Assembly (NCBI GenBank): GCA_026686845.1
Contig: JAIVEN010000040.1
Span: forward strand, 620,001 to 684,000
DNA: 64,000 nt
Direction: 5' to 3'
DNA from: Adenanthera pavonina
Taxonomy: Eukaryota; Streptophyta; Magnoliopsida; Fabales; Fabaceae
The notes below the pieces were generated by a model. It was not told where the DNA came from and searched no databases. It saw only the letters and a list, made by a program, of their open reading frames with translations. The position numbers and the translations under genes were made by a program. Of the stretch, positions 52,202-61,864 are shown piece after piece; position 1 is the stretch's first letter, and every line of letters begins with the position of its first letter.

Positions 52202-54231
52202 TGATAGGTGAACCCTTAAGGAATCAATCCAAAGAACCCACTTAAAGCGAATGACACTCTAATTGTTGTAGTTACAAGGAACACGAAAACTAAAAAAAAG
52301 AAAAAAAATAGCAAGAAGAAGGGAATAAAAAAGAAATCATAAAAGATATGTTGGTCTAGGTGAATTAGAACCCAAGAGAACCGGTCTCTCGATGACACCA
52401 CAAGGATTGACCAATTCCTTAATAAGTCATAGTATTCTCTCTAGCACTCAAAGCAACGCAAGACGAACACTCACAAAACTGAAATTTTCATTCGTCTAAA
52501 TCTGAAAAACACACATAAAAGTTAGTCATAAATAGGCAAAGTAAAAACTAACCTAATAAGTTTAGAAAACCTAATTAATTTGCGCTCAAGTAATCCTAAT
52601 GGGATTGTGAAACTTTGGGCTCAAATAACACTCCTATTAGACTTCGGAAACTAGTAAAATAATATTCTAAAAATAAATGATGAAAATTCAAAGAAAATAA
52701 AAAAAAATAATGTCTAAACCCTTATAAACATGCAAATGCATGTTTATTTATAAGTTAGGACATCAAAAAAGACTATTAATTAACTAATTGGGCTTTATTA
52801 ATTACTTAAGTTTAACCCATAATTAATAAAAACGAAATTAACACTAATTAAGCCTAATAATACTTAAGTCATATACTATTTTAGTGAAGCACATGATCTT
52901 TTAAGTAATCTCTTCCAATGGGCTTCTCTTGGGCTTGAATCTTTCCAAGTATAAGACCTCCTACCATGCTCCTGAATTTGTTCAAGCCATCCTCTTTCAT
53001 TCCGTCCCTCTTCGAAAAGATTAGTCCTTGAATCTCCATAATCTATATGAAAAAGAAAGGGAATGATTATACGCATAAAAAAAATAATACGAAGTATACT
53101 TACCTTTCAAGCTTGATTGATGCATTTGTGCTTCATTCCCTACATGAATGTGAAGGACAACATTCTTCCTTGGTTTTTGGAACCAAAACATTGTTCCAAT
53201 ATCAAAAACCTTAACCCCTTAAATTTGAATTGCATAAGACCTATCTTCAAGCATTGGTGGATAAGAAATGGAACTTTTCTTCACAATAAATATACCAATG
53301 ATCTGCTGCAAATAGCTAGACACAAACTCGACACAAGAATACTTAAATGGGACCAAGATGTTAAGGCACACATTAGGAAACAAATAGGGACAAAATGGCA
53401 CAGAACAAGACTCAATTAAAACCAAAGTATTAGAAAAACTAACGAAGATAAAATCTAGACAGATTTGAACATAATGCAATAAATGCAAAACCTGAAAACA
53501 TTTCAATAACATTAATGATGCACACTGATAGAACAAAGATAGAGATGTAATGACTAAAGGGACACACACTAACATAGAACAAGAAGAAGAGAATGAGTTG
53601 AATAGAAAATGGAACACAAAAGACTCATGAAGGTGAATGGGGTAAACCAACAAACAATCAAAAAGACACATGACTTATTAGACACACAATAAACATAAAA
53701 CATAAAACAAATAGGGACTACTTCACAAATACATACGAAATACAAAACACTATGATGATGAGATGGAATGACATAGAAGGATAAACTAGAGAAAGAAGGC
53801 ACTAAAGTAACTAATGGACTAACTATGAACTCATGCAATTTGGACTCAAAAGAAATTGTGGACTCATGCAAGAATAATTGGTGACATAATTTAAAGAAAT
53901 TAATAAAAATAATGTCTAAACCATTATAAACATGCCAACACATTAATAAAATCACGTCTTTGGCATATGACATGTTTATTTACAAATTGGGCCATCAAAA
54001 AGACTATTAATTAACGAATTGAGCTTTATTAATCATTTAAGTTTAGCCCATAATTAATAAAAATGAAATTAACACTAATTAAGCCCACTAATGCTTAAGT
54101 CATGTGCTATTTTAGTGAAGCACATGATCTTTTAAGTAATCTCTTCCAATATGCTTCTCTTGGGCTTGAATCTTTCCATGTGATAAGGCCTCCTACTATG
54201 CTCCTAAATTTGTCCAAGCCATCCTCTATCA
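52202..54231 (-). mobile_element. Non-autonomous LTR element, copy 1 (internally deleted)
   Basis: Termini TGATAGGTG ... CTATCA, with a perfect 5-bp target duplication 'ttgtg' (52197-52201 and 54232-54236). Orientation is minus: the left LTR (52202-52999) is the 3' LTR, preceded on the minus strand by a purine-rich tract (53000-53014). The right LTR (about 53897-54231) keeps only its first ~335 bp in minus reading. Internal sequence 53000-53896 matches 55699-56600 of copy 2. The break joins internal 'ttaaagaaat' to LTR 'aataaaaataatg', both of which carry 'aaagaaa', so the deletion removed the leader, primer site, gag and most of the 5' LTR. Confidence 0.85.
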
Positions 54232-54766
54232 TTGTGTCCAAAAATGGGGTCGCAGTAGATCCAAATAAAGTGGATGCTATATTACAGTAGGAAAGACCTA
54301 AAACCTTGACTAAAGTGAGAATTTTCCTGCGTTTAGCAGGATATTATAGAAGGTTTATCCAAAATTTTTCTTGAATTACCTTACCATTTACTACACTCAC
54401 TAGAAAAGATCATTCTTTTGTGTGGAATACGAATTGCAAAAATAGTTTTCAAGAACTTAAACAAAGGTTAACGTCTCCCCCTATATTAATCATACATGAA
54501 CCACATATATCTTATACGATATATAGTGATGCAAGCAAGCATGATTTAGGATGTGTATTAATGCAGCAGGGATGTGTCGTAGCCTACGCTTCTCAACAAT
54601 TAAAACCCCATGAAGAAAACTATCCCATATATGATTTGGAACTTGCAGCTATAGTTTATGCTGTCAAGATATAGAGGCACTATCTCTATGGCGCCAAAGT
54701 TGAAATTTACTGTGACCACAAAAGTCTCAAATATTTACAAGAGCAGAAAGAGTTAAATATAAGGTA
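54232..54766 (+). pseudogene. RT C-terminus and RNase H (host gypsy)
   Basis: Continues the RT with SKNGVAVDPNKVDAILQ, then LRLAGYYRRFIQNFS and WNTNCKNSFQELKQRLTSPP. The RNase H domain, which removes the RNA template, follows. Its active-site acids lie in YTIYSDASKHDLGCVL, YPIYDLELAAIVYAVKI and YCDHKSLKYLQ. Stops occur after ILQ (54289), after FS (54373), after AVKI (54672) and after NIR (54765). Positions suggest former Trp, Arg, Trp and Gln codons. The reading is cut at about 54767 by a truncated gypsy relative and picks up at 60464. Confidence 0.9.
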
Positions 54767-54842
54767 GTGTAAAGAGTACGAACGAGGCATGAAGCATTTG
54801 ATGATGAGGACAAGCTAAGAGAAACAATGGACCATGGACAAA

Positions 54843-55698
54843 TGATAGGTGTACCCTTATGGAACCCGTCCAAAGAACCCACTTTGATGCGTAAGACACC
54901 GGATCTTTGCAAAACAAGGAACACAAAGACTAGACAGCAAAGAGAAGAACAAAAAAACACAATAATAGAAGCCAAAAGAATGCCAAAATTAAGAAATAAG
55001 ATGGACAGATGTTGGTCTTGAGAAGAAGAACCCAAGAGAATCGGTCCCTTGAACCCTAGTTCAGGTGACGCCACAAGGATTGACCGATTCCTTGATAAGT
55101 CATAGTTTCATTATAGCACTCAAATAACGCAAGAGAAACTCACTAAAGTCTGAAACTTTAATCATCCAAATCTAAAAAACGCACATAAAAGTTAGCCTTA
55201 AATAGGCAAGGTAAAAACTAACCTAATAAGTCTAGAAAACCAGATTAATTTGGGCTCAAGTAATCCTAATGGGATTAGAAGACTTTGGACTCAAATAACA
55301 CTCCTATTAGGCCTTGGAAACTAGTAAAATAATATTCAAAAAATAAATGATGAAAATTCAAAGAAAATAATAAAAATAATGTCTAAGCCCTTATAAACAT
55401 GCCAACACATTAATGAAATCGTATGTTTGGCACATGGCATGTTTATTTACAAGTTGGGCCATCAAAAAGACTATTAATTAACCAATTGGACTTTATTAAT
55501 CACTTAAGTTTAGCCCATAATTAATAAAACTGAAATTAACACTAATTAAGCCTAATAATGCCTAAGTCACATGCTATTTTAGTGAAGCACATGATCTTTC
55601 AAGTAATCTCTTCCAATGGGCTTCTCTTGGGCTTGAATCTTTCCAAGTGATAAGACCTCCTACCATGCTCCTGAATTTGTCCAAGCCATCCTCTTTCA
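54843..55698 (-). repeat. 3' LTR of copy 2 (856 bp)
   Basis: Plus-strand reading starts tgataggtgtaccc and ends 'gccatcctctttca'. On the minus strand it begins TGAAAGAGGATGG (the partner begins TGATAGAGG), so the start has one substitution plus disruption of the inverted end. A minus-strand 'gcctatttaaggc' near 55196-55208 is a possible TATA-like element. The LTRs of copies 1 and 2 align throughout but differ in an insertion-rich stretch near 52250-52330. Confidence 0.85.
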
Positions 55699-55713
55699 TT
55701 CTGTCCCTCTTCA
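55699..55713 (-). other. Polypurine tract of copy 2
   Basis: On the minus strand 'ttgaagagggacagaa' lies immediately before the 3' LTR, where plus-strand DNA synthesis is primed. The surrounding frame reads DSRTNLFEEG, a sequence type often found at this place in plant gypsy elements. Copy 1 has 'cgaagagggacggaa' at 53000-53014. Confidence 0.7.
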
Positions 55714-56960
55714 AAAAGATTAGTCCTTGAATCTCCATAATCTATATGAAAAGAAAGGGAACGATTATACGCATAAAAAAAAATAATACGAAGTATACTT
55801 ACCTTTTAAGCTTGATTGATGCATCTGTGCTTTATTCCCTACATGAATGTGAAGGACAACATTCTTCCTTGGCTTTTGGAACCAGAACATTGTTCCAATA
55901 TCAGAAACCTTCACACCTTTAATTTGAATTGCATAAGACCTATCTTCAAGCATTGATGGATAAGAAATTGAACTTTTCTTCATAGCATATACACCAATGA
56001 CTTGCAGTAAATAGCTAGACACAAACTTGACACAAGAATACTTAAATGGGACCAAGATGTTAAGGGACACATAGGGAAACAAATAGGGACAAAATGGCAC
56101 AGAACAAGACTCAATTAAAACCAAAGTATTAGAAAAACTAAGTAAGATAAAATCTAGACAGATTTGAACATAATGCAATAAATGCAAACCTAAAAAGATT
56201 TCAATAACATTAATGATGCACAGTGATAGAACAAGGATCGAGATGTAATGACTAAAGGGACACACACTAACATAGAACAAGAAGAAGAGAATGAGTTGAA
56301 TAGAAAATGGAACACAGAAGACTCATGAAGGTGAAATGGGATAAACCAACAAACAATCAAAAAGACACATGACTTATTAGATACACAATAAACATAAAAC
56401 ATAAAACGAATAGGGACTACTTCACAAATACATAAGAAATACAAAACACTATGATGATGAGATGCAATGACATAGAAGGATAAACTAGAGAAAGAAGGCA
56501 CTAAAGTAACTAATGGACTCACCATGAACACATGCAGGTTGGACTCAAAAGAAATTGTGGACTCATGCAAGAATGATGGGTGACATAATTTAAAGAAATT
56601 AGGAACATAATGAGAAGGACAAATAAAATACAATGAAGACACATAAGAAAGATGAGGTAAAGAAGGAAGAAGTTTGGTACAAACTACTTTAAGCTTACTT
56701 TCACTTTCATTCCTCCTCAAACTATACTTTTCTTTTCTCTTTTCTCTCTTTTTCAATCTTCTCTAAATCTTTTTCTCACTTATTCTCTTTGCCCTCTTTG
56801 CATTTTTGTGGACTCTTTCTCTCTTAGTTTTCCCACTCATGTTTTTCCACTTAAGCTTACTCTTTATTTTCTCATGAGTTTCACCTAAATTACATGGCAA
56901 TGATTTATGGGCCTTTTCCACTGCAAAAGAATAGAGACTAACATGCCCATTCAAGTTAGA
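55714..56960 (-). other. ORF-rich region of the non-autonomous element, no recognised product
   Basis: Minus-strand open frames 55765-56280 (171 codons) and 56190-56756 (188 codons) overlap in different frames. They encode hydrophobic, Cys/Ser/Phe/His-rich strings (for example NFFKLCHPSFLHESTISFES). Copy 1 holds the same region (53219-53671 and 53569-53973) with related peptide strings and different stops. Neither family nor domain is recognised. Similarity between copies may only reflect DNA ancestry. A Lys/Glu-rich start (KKREKRKEKYSLRR) precedes the hydrophobic part in 56190-56756. Confidence 0.35.
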
Positions 56961-56969
56961 ATCAAAAGC

Positions 56970-57434
56970 TTAATCTCCAATTACCATGTCAATATGCTCA
57001 ACATCAGTGCAATTATAAGAGTTATTTCCCAAAGGAATCATACCATTATCCATAGAATTTTCCACCAAATCATTAACAACAAATAAATTATGTTTTTCTT
57101 CTAAAAGTTGCACGTTATCATGGTTAATCTCATTAGAATAGTCATGAAATTCATTTTCCAATTGATACAAATTAGAAACACCACTAGAATCAAAAGTATT
57201 AGCAACTTCTAGATCAATATTCTCCTCTAATTGATGCAAAAAATCAATCTCTTCAACATAAGCAACATCATCAAAATTATTGATATTCTCATGTTCAACA
57301 CATTCATACTTGCTTTCCAATTCAATTGATCCATTGCAAGAGATATCATCAATGCAAATAACATGCATCTCATCATAATTATCACATCCTAAATCACAAG
57401 AGATATCAACATTAGAATTTTGAGGTTTAGGCAT
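56970..57434 (-). CDS. Acidic ORF (154 codons) in the gag-only element
   Basis: Starts MPKPQNSNVDISCDLGCD and is rich in Asp, Glu and Asn (ELESKYECVEHENINNFDDV), with no membrane segment or recognised domain. Its frame stays open upstream of the ATG to near the end of the gag-like frame, but it is shifted relative to gag, so it may be a frameshifted gag tail rather than a separate gene. Net charge is strongly negative. It is absent from copy 1 because of that copy's deletion. Confidence 0.4.
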   Translation of the reverse strand: MPKPQNSNVDISCDLGCDNYDEMHVICIDDISCNGSIELESKYECVEHENINNFDDVAYVEEIDFLHQLEENIDLEVANTFDSSGVSNLYQLENEFHDYSNEINHDNVQLLEEKHNLFVVNDLVENSMDNGMIPLGNNSYNCTDVEHIDMVIGD

Positions 57435-57475
57435 ACCTATAGCAGATTCTCTTGTTTCATTATCGGTTGCTAAGT

Positions 57476-57925
57476 GGTAACAACTTCGTCATCCACTCGA
57501 TCATCTTTCTCCACCTGGAAATCACACACAATAGGAGTTGGATTATTTTTCACGGAGATGTGCATCTCTTTAAGATGTTCATCTTCACTCTTAGGCATAG
57601 ATTGGATGTGAAAAGAACTAAACTTTCTTCTCAAAAGACTTTTCATATCCTCCTATGAAGTGATAGGTTCAAATCCATATTTAATCCTTGTTTTGTAGAA
57701 TCTTTCCCACCATACTTCCTCATGGTTAGTATAACTAATGATGGCATGATCAACTTTGTCCTCAGTGATATGGTAATGATCAAACACTTGCTCAATTCCT
57801 CCTTCCCATTCCCAATGAAGATTAGGATCATTTTTGCCTTAGAAAGAAGGAATTTTCAACTTCAGCTTCCTTAACTTTTTGGTCATAGTGGGAAGCTTAG
57901 AAATCCTGACATGGTTAGTAGCCAA
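57476..57925 (-). pseudogene. gag: gag capsid-like frame of the non-autonomous element
   Basis: Read from right to left it gives KLKLKIPSF, a stop, DPNLHWEWEGGIEQVFDHYH, then AIISYTNHEEVWWERFYK, EDMKSLLRRKFSSFHI and QSMPKSEDEHLKEMHI. The order 'KIPSF ... D...WE ... VF ... WW ... W/E-MK-LR-F' is the plant Ty3 gag capsid pattern. Two in-frame stops (about 57838 and 57657) sit where Gln and Trp are usual. The listed 62-codon ATG frame at 57643-57831 is an out-of-frame shadow of this one. No zinc knuckle was found downstream. Confidence 0.75.
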
Positions 57926-58710
57926 CAAAAGTATAATGATGAAACGACCTCATGTGTTTCACTCAAATAATGCAAATGCAGTCTTGTTTCACACTAAGTT
58001 AAGACTTTTTCAGATATGATGCAATTTCTCTCTTGCCTTTTACCACTTAGAGCCTGCTTTCTTATGAGAGTGCTAAATTAAAATCACAACTTTAATCAAA
58101 AGGAAATCAGTTTTTAAAGAAGTGGCAATCATAGAAAACTAAAGTCCAAAATTAAAGTTCTCAAATATCCTAATCTAATTAAGCAATGACTAACACAAAA
58201 TGAATACAAAGGAACTGAAAATTTCAGCAAGGAAGCAAATGAAAAGAAGCTGGAAAATACAAAAAGGAACAATGAAAAATTGAAAAGAAAAGGAAACAAC
58301 TTAAGTGAATTAAAGACCACCAAATTTGATAAATTAAGTCAATCAAATCGAATCAAATATATTTTTTAAATCTTTTTTTGCTGCTAAATTCTTTTTCTTT
58401 CAATTTTTTTATTTTTTTTCAGCAATCAATCTCTTTTATTTTTTTCTCAGATTTTTTTTATTTTTTTCAATATTTTTTACTGCTATTTTTTTAAAATTTG
58501 GACAACTCACATAAGAAGCAAAACTAAAACAATATGATGAACAGTAGCTTCAAACAGTATGATGAATAGTAACTATGCACAGTGATGGTGAACAGTGACA
58601 AAACTGTATGGATGAATAGTGACACAAATTTTCCAGAAGCAACGAAAATAGAATGAATCAAAGAGAAAGAAGCAAAATAGAAAAACAAACCTTCATTTGT
58701 CAACCTAAGC
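57926..58710 (-). other. 5' leader of copy 2, with low-complexity and short repeats
   Basis: Non-coding leader between primer site and gag on the minus strand. Positions 58352-58500 are T-rich on the plus strand (long A/purine runs on the minus). Positions 58535-58625 contain several variants of 'gatgaacagtg' and 'gatgaatagtgac'. No promoter or structured RNA is claimed. Confidence 0.5.
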
Positions 58711-58720
58711 CTTGATACCA
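58711..58720 (-). other. Primer-binding site of copy 2 (initiator tRNA-Met type)
   Basis: Minus-strand 'tggtatcaag' begins 2 bp after the 5' LTR end (58723). It resembles the host element's primer site (46035) and fixes the minus orientation. Confidence 0.75.
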
Positions 58721-58722
58721 AA

Positions 58723-59576
58723 TGATAGGTGTACCCATATGGAACTTGTCCAAAGAACCTACTTTGATGCGTAAGACACCAGATCTTTGCAAAACAAGGA
58801 ACACAAAGACTGGACAGCAAAGAGAAGAACAAAAACACACAAGAATAGAAACCAAAAGAAAGCCAAATTAAGAAGTAAAATGGACAGATATTGGTCTTGA
58901 GAAGTAGAACCCAAGAGAATAGGTATCTTGAACCCTAGTTCCGGTGACACCACAAGGATTAACCGATTCCTTGATAAGTTATAGTATTCTCTCTAGCACT
59001 CAAAGAACGCAAGAGAAACTCACTAAAGTCTAAAACTTTAATCATCCAAATCTAAAAAATGCACATAAAAGTTAGCCTTAAATAAGCAAGGTAAAAGCTA
59101 ACCTAATAAGTCTAGAAAACCTAATTAATTTAGGCTCAAGTAATCCTAATGAGATTAGGAGACTTTGGACTCAAATAACACTCCTATTGGACCTCGGAAA
59201 CTAATAAAATAATATTCTAAAAATAAATGAAGAAAAATCAAAGAAAGTAATAAAAATAATTTCTAAGCCCTTATAAACATGCCGACATATTAATGAAATC
59301 ACATGTTTAGCTTATGTATGTTTATTTACAAGTTGGGCCATCAAAAGACTATTGATTAACCAATTGAGCTTTATTAATCACTTAAGTTTAGCCTATAATT
59401 AATAAAAATGAAATTAACACTAATTAAGCCTAATAATGCTTAAGTCACACGCTATTTTAGTGAAGTACATGATCTTTTAAGTAATCTTTTCCAATCGGCT
59501 TCTCTTGGGGTTGAATCTTTCCAAGTGATAAGGCCTCCTACCATACTCCTAAATTTGTCCAAGCCATCCTCTATCA
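58723..59576 (-). repeat. 5' LTR of copy 2 (854 bp)
   Basis: Begins TGATAGAGGATGG on the minus strand and ends CACCTATCA. It matches the 54843-55698 LTR over its whole length with scattered substitutions and small indels. The paired LTRs allow an insertion age estimate that no other element in this window permits. Confidence 0.85.
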
Positions 59577-59804
59577 AAAAATTCAAGGCCCACTTCAAGG
59601 CATTGGAGAACCAATGACTAGAGGTAGAACAAAAGCCATGAAGCAAGCCAAGAATAGGGTGATCCCAAACATGATTAACATGGAACCGTTGTATTTCAAT
59701 GATTTTGAGGCCCAAAAAAAAAAATAGGCAAGCTGAAAATGTGGAGCCAAATTATAGTCAACAAGCCCAACTTGGAGAAAGCCCAACAAGGAGAATTCAC
59801 TTAA
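59577..59804 (+). pseudogene. pol C-terminus of the truncated gypsy relative
   Basis: Frame IQGPLQGIGEPMTRGRTK, AKNRVIPNMINMEPLYFNDF continues to a TAA at 59802-59804. It joins in frame with 54780-54842 when copy 2 is removed. This is the region downstream of integrase; no catalytic domain is preserved. Confidence 0.6.
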
Positions 59805-60463
59805 AATTTTTGAGCTTCTCCTGTGGTCAATAAAAGTGACGTTTTTAATAAGTTTTATTATGATTATTTTAGTCAATTTGTTTCCTTTTAAATAAAAGGC
59901 ATATAATGATCTGATTTGATCTGCCTTTATTTAAGAATAGGATTTCAACATATTCTCTTCCTTTTTGCATTAAAGAGGAGCCAACTTTTCAAAGTTAAAA
60001 TAAGAATTAAATGCTCTTTTTTGCTTAGGGTTTCATTTTTGTATTAATGAGCATTAATAAGGTTAGGGCTGAACTAGAGTTAGTTTGTGGGTTAATATTT
60101 GCCTATAAATAGGCACCTCTTGTACTCTTACAAATACAACATGAATAAATGAATTTCTTTTCCATAACTTTGTTGTTGTTTAGTGAGTTCTTTCTTGTTC
60201 ATCTTTGAGTGCCAAAAAGAATGAGGACTTATCAAGGAGTGGTGATCCTTGTGGTGTCCCAGTGTTAGGATTCAAGAGACGGGTTCTCTTGGAGTCTATT
60301 TCTTTAGACCAACATTTTGTTTCAGTCTTCTTATTTTCATTGTCTCTATTTTTCAGTTTCTGTTCATTGTTGCTCTTGTGTTCAAATCATGTTTCCCTGA
60401 GTTGCACGGTCCTTAACTCAAAGAAGGCTCTTAGGATGGGTTCCTAACGTGTCTCCCATAACA
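59805..60463 (+). repeat. 3' LTR of the truncated gypsy relative (start uncertain)
   Basis: Ends 'gtctcccataaca' at 60463. The exact start could not be fixed; 'tgtggtcaataaaag' near 59821 is one candidate. It contains a TATA-like 'cctataaatagg' (60102-60113). The last 250 bp resemble the minus-strand LTR of copy 2, including the 'atccttgtgg' and 'agaccaacat' stretches. Confidence 0.55.
60102..60113 (+). promoter_or_regulatory. TATA-like box in the gypsy-relative LTR
   Basis: 'cctataaatagg', with transcript-start-like sequence ('cttgtactcttacaaatac') about 10-30 bp downstream. Confidence 0.45.
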
Positions 60464-60476
60464 GAGAAGATGGATG

Positions 60477-61864
60477 TGTTGAATCAAGTGTTTTGATGAT
60501 TCCAAACCAACCATCTAGAGCATGGAAAGAAGATATCAAAGGTGCATAAAATATCTCAAGTGGAGAAATCCAAGAAAAACCAGCACAAAATTAGATATAG
60601 GATTTCTTATTGTGTTTAAATTAAGTAAAAGACTTTCAACTTGCAAAAGAATGTTTTAAAAATATGATTCTATAATAATTCATGGAATATTTGAAAAATA
60701 CCTACTAACAGACGAACTTTAAAGTGTTAAATCTAATTAGTTGCTTTGAAAATTTGAACTTTGGCTTCTGAAATTCAAATTTTGTATTGAAAATAAGTTA
60801 GTCAGAAAAGACATTCCTCTGACAGACAAACTTTGATTGCAGAAAATTTGAACTTTGAATAAAGTCTGACAAGAGCTTTCTATGACAGATGAACTTTGAC
60901 TTTTCAAAATTAGAATTTTGAAAAGATGAACTATTGTGCCTTATTGAGTTGCCCAGTGACAGACAAATTTTAGGCACCAAAATTCGATCTTCGAAGGCAC
61001 TGTAGCAATATGGAACAACTGTTCACACTTACCAGAAGAACTTTAAACATGAAAATTTGTATGTTCCAACATAGAAACATTTATCAAAGATGAAAATTTG
61101 AATTTTGCTTCAGAACAGACGAACTTCAAAGTTCAATGTTAAAGTCTTTAGCTTTCGGTCTCTGCGAAATTCATTTGTTGACACACCAAAATATGAACTT
61201 TGAGTGTCAGACGCATTAAATGCGGTTGGTGAACGGATAGTTTTTCAGAGTAACCGTTGGGTAACTTCTCTAATGGCTAGATCTTGTCTCTAACGTATAG
61301 TTAAGACATAAATCTATAAATAGAACTTCATTTGAAGATGTGGGTAATGATTTTACATTGTATATACATAAACTCTGTCAAATTCTTAAGTCAAAGTCTC
61401 TTACTCTCACATACTTTATTTTCTGTACTTTAACTTTCATATACACTCTAAATTAGAGAGTTCAATCACTGTAATCAATCTTATCTTCATCTGAAAGAAA
61501 AATTTTCTTGTGAGGGAATATCACAAGGGATTTAGGAAGTACTTAGCTAGAGTGCAAAGAGTGAGATTGTAAGCTCTAAGAATAGAGCATCAAGCTGTAC
61601 TGAGACAATTGTAAGAAGCCCACTAAATTCTTGCAAGATAGTGGAAAATCTCAAGTGATGACTTGGGGACTAGACGTAGGTCAAGATAAAGAGACCGAAC
61701 CAGGATAAACATCTATGTCTTCTCTTCTCTTATACTGCTCTTACCTTGTTATTCCTTTATACTCTATTTTTACTGTCACTTTTGCTTTCATCACTTTCTT
61801 GATTTTTGCAGAAAATTTTAATCTTCCCATTCACCCCCCTCTTGGAAAGCCAACATATCTAACA
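60477..61864 (+). mobile_element. Copia (SIRE/Maximus-like) solo LTR, 1388 bp
   Basis: Starts TGTTGAATCAAGTG and ends 'catatctaaca'. It is flanked by 'ggatg' (60472-60476) and 'ggaag' (61865-61869), a 5-bp duplication with one change. It interrupts the host RNase H exactly between RRWM and ELLKDYN. No internal region remains. The 5' motif and the 'ttcacccccctctt' near the 3' end fit plant SIRE-type LTRs from general knowledge of that lineage. TATA-like 'ctataaatag' lies at 61314-61323, and several 'gacagac(g/a)aactttga' motifs occur upstream of it. Confidence 0.85.
61314..61323 (+). promoter_or_regulatory. TATA box of the copia solo LTR
   Basis: 'ctataaatag' followed by about 50 bp to 'tacattgtatatac', consistent with a U3/R border. 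This gives the + orientation together with the TG start and CA end. Confidence 0.6.

Larger units (their letters stand above)
54843..59576 (-). mobile_element. Non-autonomous gag-only LTR element, copy 2 (4734 bp, both LTRs)
   Basis: TGATAGG ... CTATCA ends, flanked by 'acaaa' (54838-54842) and 'aaaaa' (59577-59581), a 5-bp duplication with one change. Minus orientation is shown by the primer site next to the right LTR (58711-58720) and the purine tract next to the left LTR (55699-55713). The internal region is about 3 kb. It holds a gag-like frame (57476-57925), an acidic ORF and an ORF-rich region, but no protease, RT, RNase H or integrase motif on either strand. It must have depended on enzymes from a related element. 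Confidence 0.85.
54767..60463 (+). mobile_element. 5'-truncated gypsy relative (pol C-terminus plus 3' LTR), interrupted by copy 2
   Basis: Two pieces, 54767-54842 and 59577-60463, become one reading frame when the 54843-59576 element is skipped: HEAFDDEDKLRETMDHGQ on the left, then IQGPLQGIGEPMTRGRTKAM on the right. GPMTR-R-K is a common C-terminal signature of plant gypsy pol. The 3' LTR ends 'gtctcccataaca' at 60463. Its 3' part ('gacttatcaaggagtggtga', 'ggattcaagagacgggttct') resembles the minus-strand LTR of copy 2. The left edge lacks 5' LTR, primer site and target duplication, so a deletion fused it to the host RNase H. Confidence 0.65.

Noticed and set aside
52216..53419. Frames 52216-52401 minus, 52876-53076 minus and 53117-53419 plus as genes
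   Set aside because: They fall in the LTR and polypurine region of the non-autonomous element. The 52876-53076 frame only reflects the DSRTNLFEEG-type sequence before the LTR.
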